Positions 11,613 to 24,407 of a stretch of DNA of 64,000 nt are shown piece after piece. The position numbers and the translations under genes are program-made. Within the stretch, counting starts at the first letter, position 1. Every line of letters begins with the position of its first letter. The notes under the pieces are model-generated. The model saw only the letters and a list, made by a program, of their open reading frames with translations. It ran no database searches and was not told where the DNA came from. The DNA is taken from assembly GCF_001411555.2 (NCBI RefSeq), contig NC_049904.1:21961370-22025369 (forward strand). The letters are read 5' to 3'. Origin of the DNA: Juglans regia. Its lineage: Eukaryota > Streptophyta > Magnoliopsida > Fagales > Juglandaceae.

Positions 11613-11870
11613 TATATAATTTTTCATTATTATTAGGACTTCTTAATTTGGATATGGATCTGAAAAAGAATGACCAGTCAACTAGGAAGCCTTCTCCCCT
11701 AGAACCGAAAAACGCGTTGTGAGCCATTATTACAGTCAAAGGCCTGCCTTTAGAACAAAGACAAAGCTCACCAACTAGCAAAGTTCAAAGCTTTTACCCA
11801 TACCTCGCCATTTCCGCAACAAAACAAAAGAGACCCAAAACGAATACACTTTCATCTGCTTCCTAGGAAC

Positions 11871-11945
11871 ATGAATTTCACAATCAACAACAGCCGCCGT
11901 AAGACCACATCTTGTTCCCTGCTTCCTCTTGTTTTCCACCGATGA
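11871..11945 (+). promoter_or_regulatory. 24-codon upstream ORF overlapping the CAD1-like start (ATGA)
   Basis: ATG at 11871 opens a 24-codon frame whose TGA stop (11943-11945) overlaps the first in-frame ATG of the MACPF gene (11942-11944) as ATGA. If the transcript begins upstream of 11871, ribosomes would meet this frame first, and the gene would be read by leaky scanning, by reinitiation at the overlap, or from the next ATG at 11960. Whether the leader includes it is not known from sequence alone. Confidence 0.5.
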
Positions 11946-14900
11946 ATGATCCTTCCACTATGGACAACTCAGAAACAACAACAAGATCAGCAACGACAAC
12001 AACGAGAAGCTTTAGCTCTGATGCTTTGTCCACCACTCTCTGCAACTCAATCCAAGCTCTGGGTCGAGGCTTCGATGTCACCTCAGATATTAGGCTCCTA
12101 TACTGCAAGGGAGCTTCTGGGTCGAGGCTGGTTCATCTTGATGAGGACCACACCAGGGATCTTGTTCTTAACGATGGCGTTGTAGTGCCAAATGTGCCTG
12201 TTGACATTGAGTGCTCCATGGGGAATAGTGGCATAGAGAGAAGATCTGTGTGCAGCTTCCATGAGGTGGTTTCTTGATCTATTTTGTTCAGTTGTTTTTA
12301 TTTCAGTCGTGGTGAGATGTAATTCTTGAATATTTTCAGGGTATAATTATAAAATTCTTGAATATTGATAATCTTTTTCTTTTCTCCGCTTTTTCAGTCG
12401 TTGGTGGGTTTGAGATTTAGGTTTTATTTATATCGTTCAATCTGGTTTAGATTTCTCTGGAAACTTGTTTTTCTTTATTTTTAGTTGGTACTGACATAAA
12501 TATCCGGGATATTGGTTTTCTTCTCCTAGATTTGGTTAGGTCACGAATTATGATTGGTTAACTTTCAACTCGTTTACTCTCGTTGTGAACTGGGCTTGCT
12601 GGGTTTTTTGTATTTGTTCATATGAGGGTTCTTCAGAACCATTAACACTGATTTTTAGCTTTCAATCATTGTCTTTTTTTCTTTTTATTTTGCCTTCTAA
12701 GATCATTTGTGGATTCCGGTTGTCAATAACAGAATGGTCTAGTATATTGGGACTGCAAATTAAAAAGGAAGTGCATTGAAAATCATAAACCAAAAATGAA
12801 TAGAACAAAAAAACACTATATACTAAGTCACTCATGAAAAGTTCTGTAAAAATGCAATAACAATTTGCCATGATTCCTTTGTAGAATTATAATCTCTGAC
12901 CACCATTTTGATCCTCTAACTTGACTCTTATTTGAAATCTGGGTGGTTAAATTGGACCACATTTTAGCCCCTTATAAACTTGGCACTAGTTGAATTATGA
13001 TAATACAGCTCTAATCTTTTGGCGTTGTTGGGGAACTCTTATATCTGTTTTATTTTAAGGTCATCAAATCATTGGGAGATGTGATTAGAAACTACATGAC
13101 TTGCCTGGAGACTGGAGTATATCATACTTTTGTAATCTTATGGGTCTTCGGAAAGCAATCAGGTCCTAATTGTGATTGTGTTGTTGATAGTGTTAGAGAT
13201 ATACTCTAAACCTGCATTGCAGTTTGTAGTTCTAAGTATTTAAGCTCCATCACTTCCTTTAAAAAAATACGTCTATTTGAACATTAGATAGATTTGATCT
13301 CCTTGAAAAATAATGTATGGAGATAATGGTCCAGTAACTGATAGTAACTAAGTTTTATGCTATTAGCCTAACAACTCTATACTTTTAAAGTTCTTTCCAA
13401 CAAGCTGAAGGTTTTGGGGCAAAAAAAAATTTATAAGTAATGAAGCATTTTAGTGACGAAGAATAATAGGCATAGTCCAAGTACATAGGATGTATACAAG
13501 AGATACATCAATGCTTGATGAACAACTGTTACAAAAAACTCATGGACTCTTAATCTGTATAAATCTATCACTTGTGACCATTGAAATTGAGTGTTGAAAA
13601 AGAAAGCTCTAAATTCATCCGTTGTCCACTTGTGATCTTCAAACCTCCCATCACTTTTCCCACCAAAGGCATCATGATAAACAAATGGGAGCCATTATCC
13701 AACTTGTTGCAATTTTTGGATTGCCTTGTAAGCCTCTCCAACTTGCTAAGAACTCAACCACTCTTCTAGGCATCCATCCATGCCCATTCTGCCCTATTAA
13801 AAAAATATTCCATAGTGTCCTTGCTATCTCTTAGTGTAAAAGTAAGTGATCAACAATTTCACTGTTTCTTTTGCACATATAACACCTGCCCATTACGATA
13901 ATCCAAAGACACTTTCTCAGGTTGTCAATGAAGAGAATCTTCCCTAAGGAAACTGTCCTTACAAGAAAAGCTGCATTCAGAGGTGTTAATTTTCTGGATA
14001 CTCATCCAAGGAAAATAACTTGTATCTTGAGTAGCAAGAGCCTGATAGGATGAACAGACAGTGAACTTCCCTTTTTCTTGACAGGGTCCTAAAAAGCTCG
14101 CCTGCTTCTCCCACTGTCATTGTAGCAGAGTACAACAAACATGTGGTGGATCTCTTAGCTTGTTGGCAAGGTTTTAAGGGGATTCATCCTATTGTTGCTA
14201 TTTGGAGGATGATCCCTTTATTTTTGATGTGGCGTTTATGGTTGGAAAGAAATGGGCAGTGCTTTGAAGATAGAAAACGTTCGATGGGAGAACTTAGAGA
14301 GTTTTTCTTTAGGACTTTGTGTTTTTGGGCAAAGGCTCTTGTTTTGAATGGAGACAATCTTCATGATTTGCTTTTAGCCTATTCTAGTTCCTAGCTTTTA
14401 GGTGTTTTCTCTTGTATAATTCCTATGTACTTGGGCTTTAAGGACCTTACCACCACACTAAAGTTCATGCCAGATTGGATGTAAAAAAAGTAAGGGGATC
14501 ATCTACAATTAAAAGGTGGGATATTATGGGTGTGTCAATGTTTCTTCTACCCGTAGAAAATCTCAAAAAGAAGCCTCCCTCCAAACCTGAAATCATTTTA
14601 CCATCCATGACCATAAAGAGACAAAATGCTTGATTGAGGAACACCATTTCATCCTAAAGCCACATCTCATAGGTAATAGGACTTTCCCATTCACATGATC
14701 ATAGGCCTTCTCCATGTCCAGTTTGCATAGTATCCACAGTTCTCCTGACTTGAGCTTACTATCGAAGCACTCATTAGCTATATGTACCAAATCTAGGATT
14801 TGCCTATCCCTTACAAATCCAATTTGGGACTTTGAGATAATCATCTCCATTATTGTGCCCATTCTGTTCCCAAAGACTTTGGATGTGGTTTTATAACATC

Positions 14901-17900
14901 TCATTCACAAGATTGATAGAACGGTAACCACTTACATCCACTGCACCCAGTGTTTTAGGAATGAGTGCTACAAAGGCTGCTTTGAGGCCTTTTCAAATCT
15001 CCCAATTGATTGGAACTCTTGAAAAGCGCCCATAACATCATCTTTAAGTACGTCCCAACGTCTGAAGGAAGACCATGGTGAAGCCGTAAAGACCTAAAGC
15101 TTTGCCACTAGCCACACCTTTCACCACTTTTGTGATCTTTGTCTCTTCAAAAGGACTCAAGCCACTCCGGGCCCTATTGGTCTATGGTGCTAAATGCTAA
15201 CCCATCAAGCTTCAAGAACTTCTGGTATTGCTGGTGAAAAAGAACCGATGTGCAAAATTTTTGTTATGTATTGCTGGCTAATGGAGCCAAGGAAAATCGT
15301 GGCAATGTGGGGACCAGTGGTGTCTGAAGTTGATTTACAAAGTGCATAGATATATGTGGGCCAAAACATTGGATTATGTCATTATGAGGACATTGAGTAG
15401 CATTTCTTGAAAATGATGGTTGTTGGCTTCTAGTTATTCCATTCAATATTGGTGAACATTATTGTTCAAAGATTCTAGTGGAAATGTAAGTAGGATCTCC
15501 CCCCCCCCCTCCTTCTTTTTATCTTTGACCCTATCTACAATATCCTGCATGCAACAATATCTATAGGGAAACCATCAATTTTATTCATATATTTCAAATT
15601 TGAAGGAAAATAATTAGGGTGTCTCATTTAGGGTTTACTGGTCACCCTATCTTACCAACATCATTAAATGCACTAGCATCATAAACCTTGCTTCATAATT
15701 CAGATATTTAGAAGGTTCATTGGCCTTTGTTGTCAATTTGGCAATCAATTTGGACGGGTAGAGAAACTTCAGCTTTGTTCGTTTCTATGACAGCTTTAGC
15801 TTTTGACCTTTAGAATCCACTTGTTGTCCAAGAGTTCCAATGTCTAGCTGGGTTGGAGAACACTCAGATATCTTTCAAGGGTAGATTCTGTTGTTGGGAG
15901 AGAGAGATTCATGATGTGGGTAGTATCTGAGCTGTTGGGTAGAAGTTATATCTAAAAAGTTGTGGCACAATTTTCCTTTTTAAGTTGGATTTCTGGATTA
16001 GGTTTGGCTCACATGAGACCTCAGATAAATGTGTGCTGTTGCTTTTGTGGCACAATTTTGATTTTTACTTTTAGTTATGGATTAGGATTGGCTGACATGA
16101 GAACTCAGATAAAGGCATGCTGTTGCTCAGAGATCTGAATAAAAAGAATCATCTGATAATGGACGGTAAAGATCTTTTTTTGAATTGGGATAGTAATCAA
16201 TGTCCTTGAAAATAATCATATGAGGAAATCCTGGATTGCCTAGTTTGTCATATATGATATGGAAAAAAGAGGCCTGTTGGTCAGGGAAAATGCATTTTTG
16301 TTTCAATGGCAGATGCTGATTTTCTTCTGCTGCAGTTCTAGTATAGCAACCAATTAGTCTTTATATAGACCAGGCTGGCAGCAAGCAACCAAGCAACTGT
16401 CAAAGTATCTTTTGAAGATCAATAGACATTTAGTTAAGCATTTGGAAACCCTATTAAAATGTATTATTTTTTTCTTCTTGGAAAAAGGGAACCTAAGACC
16501 TAACCAGACATCACTCAACCCCTTTACAACTGGTAATTGGATTACAGTTGCGTTATGTTGCTGGTTTGCCATTATTTTGAATTCTAGTCTGAATCTGCAA
16601 ACTGAATTTTTTTTAAGCTTCAGCTTCTTTGGAGCATATAATGGAGAAGGTCATTGGTAAACAGCTTCCCCTCTGTTTGAGCAAGTTGATGTTTGCAGGG
16701 ATAGAGCTGTCTTTGGTAATGATGAAGCCTTATATTTTTTCTTGAGTTCATTATCTGATTGGATGACTGCTTTAGGCACCACCCATTTCATTTCATCTTT
16801 AGATTTTGTGATCTTATGAACTTCAGATTGTAACTTTTAGGAGCTGCTCTAGTGCTCCACCTGTGTACTTGTGCATTCTCCCCTTATAAATATTTATTCT
16901 TATATAAGAAAATGACAAGTTATGGAAGCCAAACCACGATGGTCCTTCAAGCATTCTTTAAGCATATTCATAGCCAATATCACTATATGTACTCTAACAA
17001 GGGCACTCCAATGATATTCTTGTTGAATGTGAGCTCCCAAAGCTGTGGATGGGTCTTTATTTGTATTTTTTTCACTTTTGTTTTTCCAGTATACTTCAAT
17101 TTGCTTAGATGTATAACTTATAATTTCAAACTTATTAGGAGCACCGTAGTTCTGTTTATTGATCTATATTTGCAAAAGAATTGATGATATCTTTTTTTTT
17201 TTCTTATCAGTAAAAGATAAATATTATATATATGAATGAAATAGGTATAGACCTTGTACACAGGAAGTATACAAAAGTACTCCTAATTACATTCTAAGAA
17301 CGATAAAATAAAGACAATAATTCCTGGATATTATCCCCATCGAATACAATAGTAGAAAACCGACACATTAAAGTATGGAGAAAAAAATTCTTTAACTTGG
17401 TCATTGAGCGTTCCTTATCTTCAAAGCAACGTGCGTTCCTTTCTAACCAAATACACCTCATAATACACAACGGAATCATCTTCCATACTGCTACCACTTG
17501 ATGACTACCTTGCATATTTGGCCAACACCCCAACAAATCCACCACCCTCATAGGCATAACCCAAGCAACATCAACCCTTACAAAGATTTCATCCCACAAC
17601 ACCCTTGCAAACTAACAGTGTAATAATAGATGATCCACAGATTCTCCATTCTTTTTGCACATGTAACACCAATTCAACACTACACAACCTCTCTTTCTCA
17701 GATTTTCAGTGGTCAATATCTTCCCAAGAGCAGTACTCCAAACAAAAAAAGAAACTTTCGAAAGCACACGAGATCTCCAAATACTCTTCCAGGGAAACTG
17801 AATACTACCTCATTGTGTTGTTAAGATATTGTAATACGCCTTCACTGTACATATCTTGTGGTTGTTAGTCCGCCACTTCAAACTATCTCGCTGCGCCGTA

Positions 17901-20900
17901 GGAATCTCCATTGAGTATAATAGGCTGAAAAATTCTAATACTATAGGTAATTCCCAATCATGGAAATCCCTAATAAAAAGAACATTCCATTGCTGCACAC
18001 CATGAGAGTATACACGCACATCTGCCACTGAAGCTTCCCCATTAACTGCAATACGATGTAAGGCCGGAAAAACCCTTTCCAAAGCATAATCTCCACACCA
18101 CACGTCTCGCCAAAATCTAATACAAACGCCCTCACCAGCCACAAAGCGTATTTGATTTACAAACCCTGGCTATCCCTTCCTTATGTACTTCCATAAACCC
18201 ACACCATACCTCCCTCCCACTTCCTTAGAGCACCAACCACCCCAATCGGCCCCATATCTAGCATCAATAGTTTCCTTCCACAATGATCCCCTCTCCATAT
18301 GATATCTCCATAACCATTTTTCCAATAATGCTTTATTAAAAATTCTCAAATTACATACTCCCAACCCCCCATTCACAACTGAGGCACATACGGTTTTCCA
18401 TTTAACAAGATGGAACTTCTTTTCCTCCCCCATACCTCCCCATAAAAAAGCCCTGAAAAGTTTCTCCAATCTATTCACCAGCCCTACAGGCATAGGAAAC
18501 AAAGATAGAGCATATCCATTGATGATATCTTGCGGTCATAATCTTATTTCTAGATTAATTCAAGTCATTATATTCTCACTTAATTGTTCGTCATGAAGAA
18601 CGATCCTTGGTTTTCATACATTCATAAACCACTGTTTGTTGTTTCTGTATTTGGTATCATGCCTATGTTTTGTATGTTGTAAATCATTCATGCAAAGATG
18701 TTTTGGATTTTTTTCTCCTGATACAATCAAACAATTTACCTCTTTTTGTTTTTAGCCTATCAGTGTTTAATTGATGCCTTTGTTACTGAAATTCCAGATG
18801 GCAGAATATTTTAATAAGAAAGCAGGTGTATCAGGACGCATCCCACTGGGGAGTTTTAATGCGATGTTCAATTTCACTGGTTCTTGGCAAATTGATGAAG
18901 CAGCTACGAAATCTCTTGCTATGGTCGGATACATCATTCCCCTGTTTGAAGTAAAATTAGCAAAATCAAATTTATGTTTACGTGAAGAAATCAAACGTGT
19001 TGTTCCATACTCTTGGGATTTTGCATCTTTGGCAAGGTCAGCAATTCATCACTGATTTTTATTGTTGTAATTCCCTTAACTTTAGTTCTGGAATATTCTA
19101 CCTACTTTTCATTTCTTTAGATTTGAAATTTTTTCTTTAAATAGATATTCTAGCATGATACAATAGTACCTATTAAGATCAATAAGTGGAAACATCTTCC
19201 GAAAGGACACTCTTTGACCTGGAGGGGCCACTCTTTTACTTCCTGTGATATGTACACACCATGATGACCAGTTTATCACCCAGGCAAAATGGGGGTTTTT
19301 AGTCCCAGTGGATAATGCCTCTTTCCAAGTATGTATTTGACACACTAGTAATGGTGTTTCACTTGGTCTACCCTGGGAGAAAAGGATAACAGCACGGATC
19401 CACTGGTATCATCTTTGTATTGAAAAATCTTGCAACTACCAGTTACAATGTGATATTCTGATTATAATTGTCCCGTTAATACATATAGAAGGAATTTAAT
19501 AGTTCCAAACTGTAATGATTTCACAATATGGAGTGACTGCGTCTGGATGACTAAAATAGATCAACTCGATGTTCCAGTCAACATTCAAACTGGAAAGATA
19601 CAGTGCCATATTATGAGCATGATTTTTTTCTGTTAATACTTAGATGAATTTGATGGTCTGGCAGCATGTTTCTGAATGGAATTTCCATTTTTTCTCCCAC
19701 TTTTCAGTTTTATTGAAAATTTTGGTACCCATATTGTTACCTCAGCAACAATTGGTGGAAGAGATGTAGTTTATATCAGGCAACACCAGTCCTCTCCTTT
19801 GTCCACATTGGATGTTGAGAGCTATTTGAAAGACATTGGGGATCAGAGGTTTCTGGACTCAAAAGGCCAATCAAGTGCTGGTCCCTTAAAATACAAGGAC
19901 AAGGTCAGTATATGGTGCTATTGCTTCAAAACTAGTTCTCCGAAAAAGTGGTATTTACTCCCAGAAGCCTGAGGGAACTTTTAGATCATTGCATCATGCA
20001 TTTTTGTTCTTGATTGTGTCTCTGGTGAAATATATTTCTGTCCATTTTCTGTTTAATTCCATAAATTCTCCTCTTGGCATATACGCACGCCTTTGCACAC
20101 GCAAAGAAAATAAAAAATAAAAGTTCTAAGTCTTTTGCTGCAGGATGTCACTGTAATTTTTAGGAGGAGAGGAGGCGATGATCTTGAGCAGAGTCATGCT
20201 AAGTGGGCAGAGACTGTGAAATTGGCACCCGATGTGATTAACATGACATTTACACCCATTGTTTCTCTGTTGGAAGGTGTGCCTGGAATAAAGCATTTGG
20301 CCCGTGCAATTGAGTTATATCTAGAGTGTAAGATCTCATCCACTTTGTTTGCTTGAAAAGTGAGTTTATTTGCAATTCTTTTTTTGATTGTCACCGGGTG
20401 TCTGAAAACAAACTCCGACTAATCCTGGGGGGCAATTGTAGAAAGTAGTTACTAAAATTATTATCACAACATATTAAAAGAAAAAGAAGAGGACTCATAA
20501 CAATCTAGTTACCCTATTATTTTAACTGTGAAGGGTTTGAAGCCATTTTAAAAATCTATTCAATTTTTATACATAGTTAAATGCTCTTTAATTATAATGA
20601 CCAGTGATCAAGATAAGGGGAATATACTTTTCGGACAAATGTCTTAGAATTTCATGCACTCTTGGTTGATAAGGCCTTTCAACAAAATATGGTTGCACCA
20701 CCAGATCATATCCTCTCCTTTTCTCTTTACATGATTGATTCTTACTGGACCCGCTGCTATAGCATTGTAAACATTGTTGTCAATCTTGCTACCCGTTGTA
20801 AAAACTCATCTTTTTTATTGTCATCCTGATGTATTGGTTTTGTGATTCTTATGAGCTAAATAAAGCTCTAAATACCCTTAGCAATATACTAACTGGAATT

Positions 20901-22584
20901 TCATTTGGACATGTTTAGGAGCAGTCTTATTCATATTCTTCCTACTATGGAATAGTTATTTAACAAAAATGCTTTACTTATTATTGTCTTGCTATCTTTT
21001 ATTGCTTTTACCAGACAAGCCACCCATTGAAGACTTGCAGTATTTCTTGGATTTTCAAATTGCTCGAGCTTGGGCCCCAGAACAGAATCTACAAAGAAAG
21101 GAGCCTGTGTGTCCCTTCCTTCAGTTCAGCTTGATGGGCCCAAAGCTATATGTGAGCCAGGATCAGGTATTCTTTGCAGTTACAGTGACTCTTATGTGTA
21201 ATCATTATGAATTTGAAACTGTCTTCCAAGTGGTTCAGACATGTCCTGCATTTTTTATTTAATTTTCTGTGCTTCTAAATAATAAAAGAGACTGAAAAAA
21301 GTAAAGCAAGAAAAAAGGAGTTTGAGGGAGTAAATTCAATGCAGGAATGTCTAAACAAAATCGTGTTTTTATCTCTTTCTTCCTCTTTTTTGTTTTTGTT
21401 TTGTTATTGTTTTTATCCATCTTCATATATGTGATTCCTGGTTTGACATCTCTCTGATCATTCTCGGATATGTTGATGCGGGCTTGAAAGATAAGACACT
21501 AGGAGTTGTAAGCATCCATTGCAATTGTTTCATACTAGCTAGCCACTGGAGCCAGGAAGGTTCTATTTCTGCAACATGGTACTCAGGATAGGCTATAATT
21601 TTTTAATGACTTGATCTTTTCTCCCCTCCCCATGCAAAAATGTGCGAATGTGTGTGTGAGAAGAGGGGGGTGACTAGGGTTGGGGGGAGAGGGAGAGAGG
21701 GAATCTTTGAATTGGGTCGATGTACAACTTCTCACTTCAGGTTTCTCACCTTGTTCTTGGCTTACTGCAGTTCCATTGAGAGAAAAAGTAAAGCTAATGC
21801 ACAATTAGAATATCTCTCCTTAACATGTTACTCTTCATTATCTTTTGTTAATTGTATCACCTTTGAATACCTAGTGTTTATCTCTCTCCAGATTGACTAC
21901 CACTGCCAATTCAAGGTTTTCTACCTATGATTAAACATGTTTCCATTACAGGTAACAGTCGGTCGGAAGCCAGTGACTGGGCTTAGACTTAACCTAGAAG
22001 GGAGCAAACAGAATCGACTTGCTATCCATTTGCAACATTTAGTGTCTCTTCCAAAAATTCTTCAACCCCATTGGGATGCGCACGTGGCCATTGGTGCACC
22101 CAAGTGGCAGGGTCCAGAGGAACAAGATAGTCGTTGGTTTGAGCCAATCAAGTGGAAGAACTTCTCCCATGTCAGCACTGCACCCATTCAGCATACTGAT
22201 ACTTGCATTGGAGACCTTTCTGGTGTTCATATTGTCACAGGGGCTCAGCTTGGTGTATGGGAATTTGGCCCCAAGAACGTGTTACACCTCAAACTTCTCT
22301 TCTCTAATGTACCGGGATGTACAATAAGGCGGTCTGTTTGGGATCACAACCCTTCCACACTTCATAATTCACTGAGGTCTGATGGCAGTTCTTCATCATT
22401 TTCAAGTGACAAAAAGGAAGATAATTCAAGCCAAATTGGAAAACTGGCAAAAATTGTAGACTTCACAGAAATGTCAAAGGGGCCACAAGATATCCCTGGT
22501 CATTGGCTAGTCACAGGGGCAAAACTTGGGGTTGATAAGGGAAAGATTGTATTGCGCATAAAATACTCCTTGCTGAATTACTGA
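11942..22584 (+). CDS. CAD1: MACPF-domain protein, CAD1 orthologue (6 exons, 575 aa)
   Basis: Exons 11942-12265, 18798-19036, 19708-19903, 20144-20327, 21015-21166 and 21952-22584 join in frame (1728 nt) with GT-AG borders throughout. The product follows Arabidopsis CAD1 along its length: [20 protein letters not shown] near residue 40, [37 protein letters not shown] around residues 188-207 (the MACPF signature GTH plus a Gly pair), [17 protein letters not shown], and a C-terminal [23 protein letters not shown]1 is a plant perforin-like protein that restrains salicylate-dependent programmed cell death in immunity. Family membership is clear; the same role here is inferred. The start could also be the Met at 11960, since homology begins about 20 residues in. 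Intron 1 is 6.5 kb and filled with LINE debris; the other introns are 240-790 bp. No frameshift or stop is seen. Confidence 0.93.
13430..15250 (-). mobile_element. Decayed LINE in intron 1, with an inverted LINE piece inside
   Basis: On the minus strand, 14904 to 14465 reads as LINE reverse transcriptase ([25 protein letters not shown], and IVDD in place of the catalytic FADD). From 14104 down to 13430 come the zf-RVT region ([18 protein letters not shown]) and the C-terminal tail. Between them, 14105-14455 runs the other way: on the plus strand it encodes [11 protein letters not shown]...[12 protein letters not shown], another LINE C-terminus, with a LINE-like 3' end (CCTATGTACTTGGGC). There are many stops. 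The plus-strand piece is either a nested second insertion or a rearrangement. Confidence 0.8.
17194..18518 (-). mobile_element. 5'-truncated LINE in intron 1 with 13-bp target duplication
   Basis: TTGATGATATCTT stands at 17181-17193 and again at 18519-18531. Between them, on the minus strand, lie LINE protein pieces: [20 protein letters not shown] (18502-18170), then FWRDVWCGD...WNVLF (18142-17810), a zf-RVT Cys-His block ([14 protein letters not shown] near 17640), and the C-terminal [10 protein letters not shown]...[12 protein letters not shown] (17602-17294). The oligo-T at 17194-17203 is the poly-A tail read backwards. This is a textbook target-primed insertion, antisense to the host gene. 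Only the 3' 1.3 kb was copied. Confidence 0.92.
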
Positions 22585-22822
22585 TGTGTTCGTCTTTTTT
22601 TTTTTTTTTTTTGTAGTTTTACCCACCCCAGTAGAAACTATAGTCAAGCATTCTTTGAATAGCCAATACCAGTTCTGTTGTGTACATTGTGTTTTTTACT
22701 CTACAGCCACTTTGTTGATAGTCACATAATTGATTAGCAGAGTACCATTTATTCTAGAACTTGGTTTGCATTTTTGTTTATTGAAAAGGCAGGTTTTCTT
22801 AATGACAGGCTTGATTATTTTT

Positions 22823-22828
22823 AATAAA
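22823..22828 (+). terminator. Candidate polyadenylation signal of the CAD1-like gene
   Basis: AATAAA lies 239 bp after the stop codon, a usual 3' UTR length in plants. A poly-T run (about 22595-22613) and T-rich text precede it. Plant signals are loose, so the actual cleavage site is not determined. Confidence 0.4.
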
Positions 22829-23211
22829 ATTCGATTTTTCTTCATTGAGGTGATGATCCATTCTTCTTGATTGATGAAGTTTTACTTTCTCTGCATTTTA
22901 TATTTTTTGATAATGATATCTATTTCCAAATTCATGTCTTCCATTTTTTTCAATGCTGAAAATGTGGTGCTTGGGACTAATATTTGGCGAATTGGACCTC
23001 AATCTTTCATTGTTAAGCCACATCAGCTGGAGTTCATGTAATTTGCAAAGTTCTACAAGATATCTCATGAGTGTAGGAAGTGAACCAAAGGCTAGAGGCA
23101 GTCAGTTTGTGCAAGCGCCATGCAAACGGCGCTGACGTGGAAAAATGAAAACAACGTAGTTTTCATATCGTTTTAATTTTTCGCAGTTTGCCCCCATTTC
23201 CCCAGCTCTCC
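22829..23211. other. Intergenic stretch before the gap
   Basis: No gene recognised. The last 100 bp before the gap become more GC-rich (GCGCCATGCAAACGGCGC near 23116), which could mark a promoter or 5' end cut by the gap. Confidence 0.4.
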
Positions 23212-23311
23212 NNNNNNNNNNNNNNNNNNNNNNNNNNNNNNNNNNNNNNNNNNNNNNNNNNNNNNNNNNNNNNNNNNNNNNNNNNNNNNNNNNNNNNNNN
23301 NNNNNNNNNNN
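23212..23311. other. Assembly gap, 100 N
   Basis: Exactly 100 N bases. This is the conventional placeholder for a scaffold join of unknown length, so true distances across it cannot be trusted. Confidence 0.98.
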
Positions 23312-23420
23312 TTGGAAGCTCTGTAACTGAAGTAATCTCTAGTACTACTACTCCTCCAAAGTGTCCACCACCAGGCAAAGGAAGGAGCTCCTCCCTTTCT
23401 CCCACCTTGTGTTGGTAAGG
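23312..23420 (+). other. Ser/Pro-rich open stretch next to the gap, unassigned
   Basis: Directly after the gap an open frame reads VTEVISSTTTPPKCPPPGKG then SSSLSPTLCW before a stop at 23416. Composition is coding-like, but the start would lie in or before the gap and I recognise no family. Confidence 0.25.
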
Positions 23421-23870
23421 TTGTAAATGAACTAGTTTGTACGAATATTGTTTGCTCGATATTCGCCTATTAAAACCAAACCGAGTTTGACTTATGAAAA
23501 AAAAGGAGATCGACTTGACTCAACTACTCAATTAATTAAGGTTGGCTCAACTCGAGTAAAATTCTTTGAGACTCAGTCATTTATGCCCTTCTCTACTGAT
23601 CATTAGCTCATTAGATCAACTCGTCCCAGCCTTCTTTTTCTCCCATTTTTTCCATTCTTCCTTTTATATTAATGTCCAAATTAAGTTCATCTTTTTATTA
23701 TATACTGTAAAAAATAAATATATATCTCAAGACTAATAAAAACATAATAAGAATTAATACTACAAAATTAGGATAATGCTTTATTTAAAATAATAAAATT
23801 ATGCACAATTAAGTTATTTTCAAAGATCGAAAGATCAAAACTCTAGTTTTTTACCATTTTCCTTAATTCA

Positions 23871-24407
23871 CTGTACAATGAGTGTAGTAGCTTTTCTTCC
23901 TTGATGTGTTTACGTTGTGCAACGCATGACTCCCCTCATAGAGGCCATACACACCCTTTTTATACATTACCCTTATGTCCCATATAAGTGGCAGACTCAT
24001 ATTCTTTTACTTTTACTTTTTTATTTATAAGAGACAGAGATAGAATTCAATTACTCTCTCATTTGGCTGGAAATTTGATCGCTCATGTATTTACGACCAA
24101 TATAAATGACAGTACAACTTTGGTCGTTAAATGTGATAACAGCGACGAATTTAAAGTTTTTCTCATTGACGATAAACCCTTAACTACGAGTTTTATATCA
24201 TCACTAAAACATTACCTTTTGTGAAGATAAATTGGATAGCAAAATGTCAATTATTAGACTATAATTGACAAAAAATTATAGCTTCACTAAAACTTATTAA
24301 TTATGACAAAATGCAACTTGTTGGCAATACTCTACTGCAACAAAATTATTAGTGATGATTACAGTCATTGCTAGTTATATAATTGTCATTGCAATTACTT
24401 TCTCATT
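23871..24407. repeat. Second copy of repeat family R, cut by a CACTA element
   Basis: This stretch repeats 2423-2960 at high identity, from CAATGAGTGTAGTAG through GTGCAACGCATGACTCCCCT to CTTTCTCATT. It stops abruptly at 24407, where CACTACAAGGGGA begins. The later CACTA element evidently inserted into this repeat. Confidence 0.8.

Noticed and set aside
16852..17184. 110-codon plus frame in intron 1 of the CAD1-like gene
   Set aside because: No family match. It would add an exon where the flanking exons already join without gap relative to known CAD1 proteins.
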